Shown here piece after piece: positions 31,929 through 41,327 of a DNA stretch of 47,797 nt. The position numbers and the translations under genes were made by a program. Under the pieces are notes generated by a model. The model did no database searches. It saw nothing but the letters and a program-made list of their open reading frames with translations, and was not told where the DNA came from. The DNA is taken from positions 1 to 47,797 of the forward strand of contig DS480338.1 in assembly GCA_000154345.1 (NCBI GenBank). Reading direction: 5' to 3'. The stretch's first letter is position 1. Each line of letters begins with the position of its first letter. The stretch comes from [Clostridium] leptum DSM 753. Its GTDB lineage: Bacteria; Bacillota; Clostridia; Oscillospirales; Acutalibacteraceae.

Positions 31929-31955
31929 AAAAGCCCCGGTTTCACCGGGGCTTTT
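31929..31955 (+). terminator. Terminator between the regulator and citrate synthase genes
   Basis: AAAAGCCCCGG and CCGGGGCTTTT form an 11-bp stem with a TTTCA loop. U residues occur on both sides, so it can serve the two converging genes. Confidence 0.82.
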
Positions 31956-32044
31956 CCAAGCAATGAAGCCCAGACGGGAAAAGACGGCGTCCGGGTCAAG
32001 CGGGCCCCCTCGGATAAAGTACAGGCTGGTAAGAACAGCTGTTT

Positions 32045-33409
32045 TTACCGTTCAGACAAGGGGGTGTATTCCCGCACCTCTTGAATACATTTATAAGCGG
32101 GACGGATGATCTTTCCGGCATTGGCCAGCTCCTCGATCCGGTGGGCGCTCCAGCCGGAAATCCTGGCGATGGCGAAAATGGGGGTAAACAGCTCGGTGGG
32201 AAGATCCAGCATACTGTAAACAAAGCCGGAGTAGAAGTCTACATTGGCGGAAACGCCCTTGTAGATTTTTCTTTCCTCGGCGATTACCTGGGGCGCCAGG
32301 CGCTCCACCATCGAGTAAAGCCGGAATTCATCCTCCCGGCCCTTTTCCTTGGAGAGGCTTTCCACGAAGGCCTTGAAGATATTGGCTCTCGGGTCGCTCA
32401 AGGAGTACACCGCGTGGCCCATGCCGTAGATCAGGCCGGCGTTGTCAAAGGCCTCCTTATGCAGCAGCCTTTTCAGGTAATCCTTCACCGCGTCTTCGTC
32501 GCCGTAATCGGAGATATGTTCCTTCATATCGTCGAACATTTTGACGACCTTAATGTTGGCGCCTCCGTGCTTGGGTCCCTTCAGAGATCCCAGGGCCGCC
32601 GCGATGGCGGAATAAGTATCGGTGCCGGAGGAGGTGACCACGTGGGTGGTAAAGGTAGAGTTGTTTCCGCCGCCGTGCTCCGCGTGGAGCACCAGGGCAA
32701 GGTCTAAGATCTTAGCCTCCAGCTCGGTATATTTGCTGTCCGCCCGCAGGCAGTACAGGATATTTTCCGCGGTGGAAAGGTCAGGCTGGGGCATATGGAT
32801 AAACAGGCTCTGTCCGTCGTGGTAATGGCGGTAGGCCTGGTAGCCGTAGACCGAGATCAGCGGGAACAGGGCGATCAGCTGCAAACACTGGCGCAGTACA
32901 TTGGGAATACTGATATCATTGGCGTTTTCATCGTAGGAATACAGGGTCAGCACACTGCGGGCCAGGGTATTCATCATGTCCGGGCTCGGCGCCTTCATAA
33001 TGATATCCCTGACAAACGCGGTGGGCAAGGTGCGGTAATTGGCCAGCAGCGCCTGAAAATCCTTCAGCTCCCGCTCGTCGGGCAGCTCGCCGAACAGCAA
33101 TAAATACGTGGCTTCCTCAAAGCCGAACCGCTTATCCTTCAAAAAGCCCTTGACCAGGTCCGCGATATTAAAGCCCCGGTAGAACAGCTTTCCCTCACAA
33201 GGCACAGATTCTCCGTCTACCACGTCGTAGGCCTGCACATTGGCGATTTCCGTCAGGCCGGCTAAAACTCCCTTTCCGTTTAAATCCCGAAGCCCTCTTT
33301 TCACATCGTATTTGGCGTAAAGGCCCGGGTCGATCTTTCCGTTTTTCAGGCAGCGCTCCGACAGCTGCAAAATCTCTGGGGTAATCTCTGAAAATCTTTG
33401 AAACGGCAT
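32045..33409 (-). CDS. Citrate synthase (2-methylcitrate/citrate synthase family)
   Basis: The protein has 454 residues and condenses acetyl-CoA with oxaloacetate. Catalytic residues are visible in LHAEHGGGNN, GMGHAVYSLSDPRA and SANVDFYSG, the two His and one Asp of Si-type citrate synthase. It has an N-terminal extension of about 40 residues and a longer middle than the E. coli enzyme, as in a Clostridial subgroup. ATG start behind AAAGGAGA. It follows cimA by 264 bases on the same strand. Its place beside amino acid genes suggests 2-oxoglutarate supply for glutamate rather than a full cycle; no aconitase or isocitrate dehydrogenase is here. The citrate role is preferred but methylcitrate cannot be excluded. 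Confidence 0.93.
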   Translation of the reverse strand: MPFQRFSEITPEILQLSERCLKNGKIDPGLYAKYDVKRGLRDLNGKGVLAGLTEIANVQAYDVVDGESVPCEGKLFYRGFNIADLVKGFLKDKRFGFEEATYLLLFGELPDERELKDFQALLANYRTLPTAFVRDIIMKAPSPDMMNTLARSVLTLYSYDENANDISIPNVLRQCLQLIALFPLISVYGYQAYRHYHDGQSLFIHMPQPDLSTAENILYCLRADSKYTELEAKILDLALVLHAEHGGGNNSTFTTHVVTSSGTDTYSAIAAALGSLKGPKHGGANIKVVKMFDDMKEHISDYGDEDAVKDYLKRLLHKEAFDNAGLIYGMGHAVYSLSDPRANIFKAFVESLSKEKGREDEFRLYSMVERLAPQVIAEERKIYKGVSANVDFYSGFVYSMLDLPTELFTPIFAIARISGWSAHRIEELANAGKIIRPAYKCIQEVREYTPLSER

Positions 33410-33673
33410 TTACATTCTCCTTTCGGCGGGTGGTTCCCGCGTACGCTTCCGGCCAAGCGCCGGAATAGTCCTCTTGCGTTCACTTTATTTCTTTTATAAA
33501 ATAAATCCTGTAAAAGAAGGCTATGGAAAATCCCGGGCCGGCAAGCACAGTCCAAGCCGCGAAAAAGCCTTCGGCCGGCCCCCGTTCTCCGCGGAAAAGC
33601 GCAAAGCCCGGTCTCTCCATTCTTCATTTTCCCATTCAGCCGCCGTTTGCCGTTTCCCTTCCTGAGCTCTGGC

Positions 33674-35263
33674 TCAGTTCCCCAGAAGAATATCCTCCGC
33701 GTCCTTGATCAGCTTATATTCGATGGAATCGACCAAGGCGATCCAGCTGGCCTCCACCACGTCGCTTGAGGCCCCCACAGTAGTCCACACCCGCCTGCCG
33801 TCGGTGGATGAGATGAGAACCCGCACCTTGGCGCCGGTGGCGTTTTTGCCATCCATCACACGAACCTTATAGTCGATCAGCCGCACCTTTGACAAGGCGG
33901 GATAAAACACCTCCAGGGCGGCCCGCAGGGCCTGATCCAAAGCGTTGACCGGGCCGTTGCCCTCCGCCGCCATCAGCTGGAGCTTTTCCCCCACCCGAAC
34001 CTTTACCACCGCGCTGGCGCTGGCGGAGGGGTCTGTGGGCCGGCTGGATATAATCTGATAATGAATTAATTCGAAAAAGGGGCGGTAAGCGCCCGTATTT
34101 TTCCGGATCAGCAGCTCAAAGCTGGAATCGGCGCCGTCAAACTGGTAGCCTTCATTTTCCAAATCCTTCAGCTTTTTCACAATTCTGCCGGTTTCCGGGG
34201 AATCCTTAGTAAGTCTGGGACAGACCTTCTGGATTTTACTGAAAACCGCGGCCTTGCCGGAAATTTCCGACATTAGGAACCTGCGCTCGTTTCCCACGGT
34301 CTCCGGCGGAATATGCTCGAAGGACCGGGGCAGCTTCATCACGCCGTCAGCGTGCATTCCCGCCTTGTGAGCAAAGGCGCTGCTGCCGACGTAGGGTTCC
34401 GTTTTGTTCAGCATCAAATTGGAGATCTCCGCGATAGCCCGGGCCGTCGCGGTCAGCAGCTTCAGGTTTTCCTCCGGGATACACCGGATGCCTCTTTTCA
34501 GCTGCAAATTGGCCACGACCGTAGACAAATTGGCGTTGCCGCACCGTTCCCCAAAGCCTAAAAAGGTGCCCTGCACCTGGGAAGCGCCCGCCTCCACAGC
34601 CATGATGGAGTTGGCCACCGCCATACCGCCGTCATTGTGGGTATGGATGCTCACCGTCAGCTCCGGAAACGCCTCTGCCACAGCCTTGGTAATCCGCGCG
34701 ATTTCATCGGGGAAGCATCCGCCGTTGGTGTCGCACAAAGCCAGGCACGCGGCGCCGCCCTTTTGGGCCGCCCTCAGGGCTTCCATGGCAAATTCCGGAT
34801 TTTCCTTGTAGCCGTCGAAGAAATGCTCGGCGTCAAAAAACACCCGCTTGCCCCTGCCGGCCAGATAGCTGCAGGTATCCTCGATCATGCTCAGGTTTTC
34901 CTCCAGGGTCGTGCCCAGGATTTGAGTCACATGAAGGTCCCAGCATTTGCCGAACACCGCCACGACCGGGGTGTCGGCGGCAAGCAGCGCCCTGATGTTG
35001 CCGTCATCCTCCGCCTTGATCCCCTTGCGGCGGGTGGAGCCAAAGGCCACAAGCTGGGCGTGCTTCCGCTGGGTTTCGTTGACCCGCCGGAAAAACTCCA
35101 GGTCCTTGGGGTTCGAGCCCGGGTTTCCCGCCTCGATAAACGTAACCCCCAGCTCATCCAGCTTTTGTACGATAGCCAGCTTATCCTCCACGGAAAAGGA
35201 AATTCCCTCTCCCTGGGCTCCGTCTCTCAGGGTAGAATCGAAAATTTCAACAGATCGTTCCAT
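33674..35263 (-). CDS. cimA: (R)-citramalate synthase
   Basis: The protein has 529 residues and makes citramalate from pyruvate and acetyl-CoA, the first step of isoleucine synthesis without threonine. The DRE-TIM start is IFDSTLRDGAQGEG (D9), with SIHTHNDGGMAVANS for metal binding, GFGERCGNANL, and the HAGMHADGV segment. The last 130 residues form a LeuA-type regulatory domain that usually senses isoleucine. The long form and the GEGISFSVEDKL opening separate it from isopropylmalate synthase. ATG at 35263 follows GAAAGGAAAA; an upstream start at 35308 lacks a site. It lies 85 bases after ilvN and probably shares the T-box controlled transcript. Confidence 0.93.
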   Translation of the reverse strand: MERSVEIFDSTLRDGAQGEGISFSVEDKLAIVQKLDELGVTFIEAGNPGSNPKDLEFFRRVNETQRKHAQLVAFGSTRRKGIKAEDDGNIRALLAADTPVVAVFGKCWDLHVTQILGTTLEENLSMIEDTCSYLAGRGKRVFFDAEHFFDGYKENPEFAMEALRAAQKGGAACLALCDTNGGCFPDEIARITKAVAEAFPELTVSIHTHNDGGMAVANSIMAVEAGASQVQGTFLGFGERCGNANLSTVVANLQLKRGIRCIPEENLKLLTATARAIAEISNLMLNKTEPYVGSSAFAHKAGMHADGVMKLPRSFEHIPPETVGNERRFLMSEISGKAAVFSKIQKVCPRLTKDSPETGRIVKKLKDLENEGYQFDGADSSFELLIRKNTGAYRPFFELIHYQIISSRPTDPSASASAVVKVRVGEKLQLMAAEGNGPVNALDQALRAALEVFYPALSKVRLIDYKVRVMDGKNATGAKVRVLISSTDGRRVWTTVGASSDVVEASWIALVDSIEYKLIKDAEDILLGN

Positions 35264-35348
35264 GATGCTTTTCCTTTCTATTATATTACAGATCGTATTT
35301 TCGGTCAAGATTTCAAATTTCGCCCCAGCCGTCTGAGGCCGTTTTTCC

Positions 35349-35597
35349 TCAGGCTTCCCCGGCCTTCAGGTCCGAAGCTACGACCTCCTGGACCTTATTG
35401 ACCTGGCGGATGATTTGCTTGGCGGTGGCGTCGTCGCCGTAGGTGGTGATGGTCATGGTGGTAAACTCTTTCTTTTCATCAGGAAAGGCCGTCAGGCTGT
35501 CGATGTTGAACCCCCGGCGGGTAAACAGCCCGGTGATCCGCAAAAGGACGCCGGGGTGATTTTTCACAACCAGGGTAATGGTCTGCTTTTGTTCCAT
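35349..35597 (-). CDS. ilvN: Acetolactate synthase small (regulatory) subunit
   Basis: The protein has 82 residues and is essentially one ACT domain: TLVVKNHPGVLLRITGLFTRRGFN followed by MTITTYGD and a helix IIRQVNKVQEV. Typical IlvH/IlvN proteins are longer (about 160) with a second domain, while short ones like this are common beside IlvB in Clostridia. It binds valine and adjusts IlvB activity. The ATG at 35597 has CAAGGAG eight bases upstream; an ATG 15 codons earlier does not. It sits between ilvB and cimA. Confidence 0.92.
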   Translation of the reverse strand: MEQKQTITLVVKNHPGVLLRITGLFTRRGFNIDSLTAFPDEKKEFTTMTITTYGDDATAKQIIRQVNKVQEVVASDLKAGEA

Positions 35598-35711
35598 CAA
35601 AAACGCTCCTTGCATGTCAAATTTTACAGGCCGAAGTTCCACGGAACCCGCCGCCCGGACATCCGTTTTTATCCTGCCGCGCGGCGCTCGGCGCAGGGAC
35701 TCTCCTGCGGA

Positions 35712-37382
35712 TCAATCCATTTGAGTGATCATCTGATCCACCGTGCCTCCCGGCGGGATCATCGGCAGTACGTTGTCATCGGGAGAAATGCGGCAGTCAA
35801 CCACCACCGGCTTTTTGAGATCAAAGGCCTCCTTCAGCGCTTTTTCCACCTGGCCGTCCTCCGCAATGGTCCTCCCCTCGATACCGAAGGCCTTCGCAAG
35901 GGCGGCGAAATCGGTCTTTCGGTGGGGGTCGGTTTGGGAGAACCGCCGGCCGTAAAACAGCTTCTGCCACTGGCGTACCATACCCAGCACCTGATTGTTC
36001 ATGACCACCACCATGACCGGAAGCTCATAGGAAGCCAGGGTCACCAGCTCGTTTAAATTCATATGGAAGCTGCCGTCTCCGGTGACCAGAACCACCCGGC
36101 GGTCCGGGCGGGCGCTTTGCGCGCCTACGCTGGCTCCCAGTCCGTAGCCCATGGTTCCCAGCCCGCCGGAGGTGAGAAAGGTCCGGGGCCTTAAAAACCG
36201 GTAATCCTGAGCCGCCCACATCTGATGCTGGCCCACGTCGGTGACCAGGATATCCTCCGGCCCCATCAGAGAATTTAAACAGCGGATAATGTGGGTGTGG
36301 TCCGGAGCCTCGCCGGGATCCGCCGTTCTCCGGGGCGCTTCCGTTTTCCAGGCTTCCATCCGGGCAAGCCATTCCCGATGGTCCTGGGGCTCCAAAAGGC
36401 CGTTGAGGGCTGTTAAGGTTTCCTTCAGATCCCCGATCAGGTACCGGTCCACCAGTACGTTTTTATCCACCTCGGCCAAATCCACATCCAGCTGGAGGAT
36501 TTTGGCCTGCTTTCCGAATTTTTCCCGGTCCCCGGCCACCCGGTCGGAGAACCTGGCGCCCAGCACCACGATCAGGTCGCTGTGGTCCAGGGCCATGCCG
36601 GCGGCGTAGGAGCCGTGCATTCCGATCATGCCCAGAGAGAGGGGATGGTCCTCGGGAAAGCCGCCCAGCCCCATCAGGGAGGTGCACACCGGCGCCTGGA
36701 GGGTCTCCGCGAAGCGGAGAAGCTCCGGGGCGGCGCCGGAGGCGATCACCCCGCCGCCGGCATATAGAAAGGGGCGCTTGGACTGCCGGAGCATTTCCGC
36801 AGCCTTGGCAAGCCGGCTTTCCTCCGGCCGGGGCGAGGGGGACAGGGGCAGGGGGGATTGCCTCTCGTATTGGCACCGGCTGGCGGTGATGTCCTTGGGC
36901 ACGTCGATGAGCACCGGGCCCGGCCTGCCGGATTGGGCGATCTGGAACGCCCTGCGGATGATGTCCGCTAGATCCTCCACCCGTTTTACCGCGAAATTAT
37001 GCTTGGTCACCGGCATGGTAATCCCGGTGATATCCACCTCCTGGAAGCTGTCCCGCCCCAGCAGCTCCACCGCAACATTGCCGGTAATGGCCACCATGGG
37101 GATGCTGTCCATATAGGCGGTGGCGATTCCGGTGACCAGATTAGTTGCGCCGGGGCCGGAGGTGGCGATCACCACCCCCGCCTTTCCGGTGGAACGGGCA
37201 TAGCCGTCGGCGGCGTGGGCGGCTCCTTGCTCGTGAGCCGTAAGCACGTGGCGGATCCTGTCACGGTATTCATACAAGGCGTCGTAAATATTCAGCACGG
37301 CGCCGCCGGGATACCCGAACACCGTATCCACCCTTTGTTCCAGCAAGCATTCCGCTATGATCTGCGCTCCTGTCAATTCCAT
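35712..37382 (-). CDS. ilvB: Acetolactate synthase large (catalytic) subunit
   Basis: This 556-residue TPP enzyme joins two pyruvates, or pyruvate and 2-oxobutyrate, at the start of valine/leucine and isoleucine synthesis. The activating Glu is E51 in TAHEQGAAHAADGYAR, the FAD/NA segment GVIASGAAPELL is in the middle, and the TPP site reads GDGSFHMN to VVVMNN. Length is normal. The ATG at 37382 gives the standard N-terminus MELTGAQIIAECL. The frame stays open 75 codons upstream to 37607 but that part has no homology pattern and belongs to the leader. The promoter and T-box lie at 37634-37964. Confidence 0.95.
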   Translation of the reverse strand: MELTGAQIIAECLLEQRVDTVFGYPGGAVLNIYDALYEYRDRIRHVLTAHEQGAAHAADGYARSTGKAGVVIATSGPGATNLVTGIATAYMDSIPMVAITGNVAVELLGRDSFQEVDITGITMPVTKHNFAVKRVEDLADIIRRAFQIAQSGRPGPVLIDVPKDITASRCQYERQSPLPLSPSPRPEESRLAKAAEMLRQSKRPFLYAGGGVIASGAAPELLRFAETLQAPVCTSLMGLGGFPEDHPLSLGMIGMHGSYAAGMALDHSDLIVVLGARFSDRVAGDREKFGKQAKILQLDVDLAEVDKNVLVDRYLIGDLKETLTALNGLLEPQDHREWLARMEAWKTEAPRRTADPGEAPDHTHIIRCLNSLMGPEDILVTDVGQHQMWAAQDYRFLRPRTFLTSGGLGTMGYGLGASVGAQSARPDRRVVLVTGDGSFHMNLNELVTLASYELPVMVVVMNNQVLGMVRQWQKLFYGRRFSQTDPHRKTDFAALAKAFGIEGRTIAEDGQVEKALKEAFDLKKPVVVDCRISPDDNVLPMIPPGGTVDQMITQMD

Positions 37383-37633
37383 CGTCTTCACTGCCTCTCT
37401 AAAATATCTCCATGGTTTTCCCGCAATCATCCTCTTATCCCCGCTCTCTGAAAAACAGAGCCCCCGCAGCCTTTCTCGGCTATAGAAAAAAGAAAGCTGT
37501 TTTCTCCCGGGTGAAAAACCGGCTGGGATTCGCGGGGAAGCAGAGGGTGCGGGAACAAGGAAGGCCCAAAGGTTTTCCGCCTGCTTTTCGGGCGAGCCGC
37601 TTCGCAAGCCTTTCCGAGCCTTTATTTTTGGAT

Positions 37634-37927
37634 AAAAAAATAGACCGTCCGCCTCTTTCGTTTAAGAGACGAAGGTCTTGCTCCCCCGCGGTACCACTCT
37701 TATTGCCCTGCTGTCCAGGGCCTCTCTGTTCACATCGGGCCGAATGCCGAATGCTGCCCCGGTAACGGAGGGAACCGGCACCGCTTACTACCCTTTCGGG
37801 GTTCAGCGTGCTGCTCAAGGGCGATTTTCATTTTTCTCCCCTGCCGCCTCGCACCACCCGGCGGCTCTCTGAAAGCGGGAACCAAATTACTCTTCCCTAT
37901 CAACGCATTTGTCAGGATGATTGAAAT
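37634..37927 (-). promoter_or_regulatory. T-box leader controlling ilvB-ilvN-cimA, probable isoleucine (AUC) specifier
   Basis: On the minus strand the T-box core TGGTACCGCG is at 37696-37687, the AGAGAG element of stem I near 37870, and a TGAAA-ATC-GCCC...GAGC specifier region near 37830-37815, where ATC (37825-37823) takes the specifier position. The leader ends in a terminator hairpin (37677-37643) and a U-tract (37640-37634). Uncharged tRNA(Ile) would pair with AUC and the T-box bulge and favour the antiterminator. The specifier is read by alignment with remembered leaders; AUC agrees with the genes controlled. Confidence 0.9.
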
Positions 37928-37934
37928 TACTAGT

Positions 37935-37964
37935 ATCATATACCCGAAAGCGGATTTTTGTCAA
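37935..37964 (-). promoter_or_regulatory. Promoter of the T-box leader
   Basis: On the minus strand TTGACA (37964-37959) and TATGAT (37940-37935) are 18 bases apart. Transcription should start near 37927, giving a leader of about 545 bases before ilvB. Confidence 0.75.
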
Positions 37965-38064
37965 CCCAAATTTTTATTTTTAGCAAAGCAGTCCGGATTT
38001 GCCCGCATAATTCCCCTGGATTTTTGGCAATCTATAACTAACTTTCGTCCAGGAGGCGTGATTT

Positions 38065-39423
38065 ATGAATCCAAATTTGACCAAGCGGGGATTCATCCGG
38101 ATTCTCAGCTATTTTACCGCCCTGTGCGTTTTTCTCGGCGTGGGGGCGCTGATCAATTATCAGGCCGCCCAGCGGTACCGTCAAAACAGCGAATACGGCT
38201 ACCAGCGGGCTTTAAGCGATTTATCCGACAGCGTATCCAATCTGGAGGTGGCGCTGGAAAAGGGAGTTTACGCCAACACGGCGCCCCAGCAGCAAGGCAT
38301 CGCCGCCAAGCTGCTGAAGGAAAGCAGCGACGCGAAAATTTACCTGGCGGAGCTGCCTCTGTCTTATGAGGAGCTGTCCAACGTCAACAAGTTCATTTCC
38401 CAGGTGGGAGATTTTTCCCTATACCTTTCCGGAAAGATCAGCAAAGGGCAGGAGATTACCGACCAGGAGATGGACAGCTTTATTACCCTGGGAGAATATG
38501 CCAAGGAGCTGAACGGCAGCCTGAAAGATTTGGAAACAACCCTGATGGAGGGTGACATTCCCATCGGGGAAGCCCAGCAGGCCTATCAGAATCTGTCCAG
38601 GGAGACCCAGGACCAGGCGGTGCCCGCCATCAACAGCGGCTTCCGGGAGATGAACGAGGGGTTTACTGATTATCCGACCCTGATCTACGACGGGCCGTTT
38701 TCCGATCACATTACCCAGCAGAAGCCGGTATTTCTAGAGGAGGCTCAAGCCGTTTCCGAGGAAACCGCTTTGACCACAGCGGCCTTGTTCTTAAACGAGA
38801 AGCCCCAAAGCCTGGCCAGAGGCAGCGGCACCGAGGGAAATCTGCCCTGCTACCGGTTTACGGCGGGGGATAAATCCATCACCATTTCCAAGCAGGGCGG
38901 CTATGTGAACGCCATGCTGAATTCCCGGATGATTGGCAGCGCCAAGCTGGATTTTGAGGGGGCCGCCGAAAAAGCCCGCAGCTTTTTAGAGCAGGCCGGC
39001 TATCCGTCCATGAAGGAAAGCTATTACGTCATCAATAACAATATCTGCACCATCAACTACGCCTATGTGCAGGACGGCGCCGTCTGCTACAGCGACCTGG
39101 TAAAGGTAGGCGTGGCGCTGGATTCCGGGGAAATCGTGTCCTTCAGCGCTACCGGGTATTTGATGAATCACCATACCCGTTCCGTAGATTACAGCCCGAT
39201 TTCCTCAGAGGAGGCCCGGGCCTCCGTCAGCCCCCGCCTGACCGTCGAGGCAGAAAGCCTGTGCTATGTGCCTTCCAGCGGCCTAAACGAAACGCTGTGC
39301 TATGAGTTTACCTGCTCTGCGGAAAACGGAGACCGGGTGCTGGTGTATATTAACGCCCAGACCGCTCTGGAGGAGCAGATTTTGATTTTGCTCCAATCGG
39401 ACAACGGTACTCTGGTGATGTAG
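38065..39423 (+). CDS. ypeB: Spore germination protein YpeB
   Basis: The protein has 452 residues with one N-terminal transmembrane helix (about 11-30) and a large outer part. The helical first half (to about 210) and the tandem PepSY-like second half, with ITISKQGGYVNAMLNSR, GYPSMKESYYVINNN and VALDSGEIVSFSATGYLMNHH, match YpeB. In Bacillus, YpeB and the cortex-lytic enzyme SleB need each other for stability in the spore. Here no sleB lies alongside; the upstream neighbour is the divergent T-box and the downstream gene is unrelated. Its presence supports a spore-forming host. ATG start behind CAGGAGG. Confidence 0.93.
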   Translation: MNPNLTKRGFIRILSYFTALCVFLGVGALINYQAAQRYRQNSEYGYQRALSDLSDSVSNLEVALEKGVYANTAPQQQGIAAKLLKESSDAKIYLAELPLSYEELSNVNKFISQVGDFSLYLSGKISKGQEITDQEMDSFITLGEYAKELNGSLKDLETTLMEGDIPIGEAQQAYQNLSRETQDQAVPAINSGFREMNEGFTDYPTLIYDGPFSDHITQQKPVFLEEAQAVSEETALTTAALFLNEKPQSLARGSGTEGNLPCYRFTAGDKSITISKQGGYVNAMLNSRMIGSAKLDFEGAAEKARSFLEQAGYPSMKESYYVINNNICTINYAYVQDGAVCYSDLVKVGVALDSGEIVSFSATGYLMNHHTRSVDYSPISSEEARASVSPRLTVEAESLCYVPSSGLNETLCYEFTCSAENGDRVLVYINAQTALEEQILILLQSDNGTLVM

Positions 39424-39536
39424 CGTTTTCAAGAACGCTCATGCCAGGCTCCCCTCCCGTAAAATCTGACAAAGCGTATTCCAAGGGAAGCCCCGCGGCG
39501 CCGGTGACTGCTTTCCGCAAAACCAGATGAAACAGC

Positions 39537-39566
39537 GCGCCCTCCGCGATATCGCGGAGGGCGCTT
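39537..39566 (+). terminator. Terminator after ypeB
   Basis: A perfect 28-bp palindrome (39537-39564) with arms GCGCCCTCCGCGAT and its complement, then TTTCT. It lies 114 bases past the ypeB stop codon. The remaining 240 bases to the convergent oxidoreductase gene hold nothing I can support. Confidence 0.72.
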
Positions 39567-39806
39567 TCTAAAATAACATGCCTTAAAATCAAGCCTGACG
39601 ATTACAGCAAATTTAACAATAGCCGCAGCGACCGCTGTTAAGCGGGAGCTTCCCTTCCGCGCTCTTCTGTTAAACGATCCCTGAGCCGCGGAAGCCGGAA
39701 CTATCCAATATACACAGCAGAGCCACGCTTTACGGGGAAGATTTCCTGTTCAAGGCTGATCCAAGCCGGCCCTCCGGCCTTTGACGGGCTCCTAGCTTGT
39801 AAAGCC

Positions 39807-41327
39807 CTACGCGCCTTGCTTTTCCTCGTGGTATTCCTCCTCGGTGTTGATCTCCCACACCGGAGACTTATCCCTGACATTGCCGGAAAGGATCGCCTCC
39901 GCGGCGGCCATGGCCGTCAGCATGGAGTGATCCATGTTGTTATAGCGGTGCTGGCCGTTCCGGCCCAGCAAAAACAGGTTCTCAAGGGAATCGGTAAATT
40001 TCCGGATTTCACCGAACTGCCCGTAGGTTCCGAAATAGGCGGGATACGCCTTGGGCACCCGGATCAGCACCGCGTCCTTGACATGGCTGCGCTCCACAAT
40101 TCCCAGTTTTTCCAGCTCTCCTACGGCGAAATCAATGAATTCCTGGTCGGGCGTATTCCACATTTCGTCTCCCTCGTCGCAGAAATACTCCAGTCCCATG
40201 AATACCGTGTCCGGGTCCTTCACCATATAGGGGCTCCAATTGTTGAACAGCTGGAGCCGTCCGATTTTCACATCCCGCTCCTGAACGTAAATCCAGTCAT
40301 CCATGACCCTGCCGTTTTCCGCCTTGGGATCCTTCAGCTTCAGGCTGTCCAGCAGCAGGCCCACGGTCATGAAATCCCGGTAGACCAGCCCTTCCGCAAC
40401 CTCCTTCACCTTTTCCGGAGCCGCCGGGCCCATGGCGCCGATCAAGTCCCTCACCGGCATGGTGGATAGGAAATAATCCCCCTCCACAGCGCTTCGGACG
40501 CCGTTTTCATCCACAGCGGCCACCGAAACGATCCGGCCGTTTTCTACGCTGACCTGGTCTACCCTTTGGCCGAACCGGATTTCTCCGCCCATAGCCACTA
40601 CCCGGCGGGCGACCTCCTCCCAAAGCTGCCCCGGGCCGTATTTCGGGTACATAAAGCTTTCAATCAGGCTGGTTTCCACTTTTTTGCCGTTAACCGTGCT
40701 CTTCTTCAGGAAGGGCTTTTTCAGGCTGTGGAGCAGCGCCTTGGAAACCGACAGCCCCTTCACCCGCTGGGCGCCCCAGTCAGGGCTGATTTGAGAGCAT
40801 GGCACGCCCCAGACCTTTTCCGTGTAATCCTTGAAGAAGGTTTCATACAGCTCCACGCCGAACCTGCTGATAAAAAACTTTTCCAGGGAGTCGATGTCCT
40901 TTACCGGCCTGAAGCAGATTTTCAGATAACTGACGCCGATTTTCATCAGCCGGGAAAAGCCAAGCCCCCTGATGGTAGATCCGTTCAGGGTCACAGGATA
41001 ATCAAAAAATTTCCTGAGAAATAAAATCCGGGAAAGACGATGGCGGATTAAAAACAGCAGATCGGCCTGATCTGGGCTGATTCCCCTTTCCCTGTCCTCC
41101 AAGGGCATAATCTCCTTCCAGAAATCCATAGCCTTGTCGGATTTGGAAAAAAAGCGGTGGCCGCCGATATCCATACGGTTCCCCTTGTAGTTTTTTGTTC
41201 TGGAGATCCCGCCGATTTCTCCGGTCGCCTCCAGAATGGTGACGGATACCTGTCCTTTTTTCAACAGCTCATAGGCGGCGGTAAGCCCCGCCGGCCCGGC
41301 GCCGATAATCACGATAGACTGTGACAT
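39807..41327 (-). CDS. FAD-dependent oxidoreductase of the protoporphyrinogen oxidase / UDP-galactopyranose mutase-like superfamily
   Basis: The protein has 506 residues. It opens with a dinucleotide motif IVIIGAGPAGLTAAYELLK and an ATGEIGGISRT loop, and has a second FAD contact, MDIGGHRFFSK, at about 53-63. The C-terminal FAD segment reads NLFLLGRNGQHRYNNMDHS. This composition is typical of a family often found next to membrane glycosyltransferases and polyprenol-sugar enzymes, so a sugar or polyprenol substrate is more likely than porphyrin. The ATG at 41327 has GAAGGAAGGG upstream. It follows the GT39-like gene by 360 bases on the same strand. The reaction is not assigned. Confidence 0.82.
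   Translation of the reverse strand: MSQSIVIIGAGPAGLTAAYELLKKGQVSVTILEATGEIGGISRTKNYKGNRMDIGGHRFFSKSDKAMDFWKEIMPLEDRERGISPDQADLLFLIRHRLSRILFLRKFFDYPVTLNGSTIRGLGFSRLMKIGVSYLKICFRPVKDIDSLEKFFISRFGVELYETFFKDYTEKVWGVPCSQISPDWGAQRVKGLSVSKALLHSLKKPFLKKSTVNGKKVETSLIESFMYPKYGPGQLWEEVARRVVAMGGEIRFGQRVDQVSVENGRIVSVAAVDENGVRSAVEGDYFLSTMPVRDLIGAMGPAAPEKVKEVAEGLVYRDFMTVGLLLDSLKLKDPKAENGRVMDDWIYVQERDVKIGRLQLFNNWSPYMVKDPDTVFMGLEYFCDEGDEMWNTPDQEFIDFAVGELEKLGIVERSHVKDAVLIRVPKAYPAYFGTYGQFGEIRKFTDSLENLFLLGRNGQHRYNNMDHSMLTAMAAAEAILSGNVRDKSPVWEINTEEEYHEEKQGA

Noticed and set aside
37383..37607. 75-residue N-terminal extension of IlvB
   Set aside because: The standard IlvB N-terminus begins at 37382. The extension has no recognisable pattern and belongs to the T-box leader.
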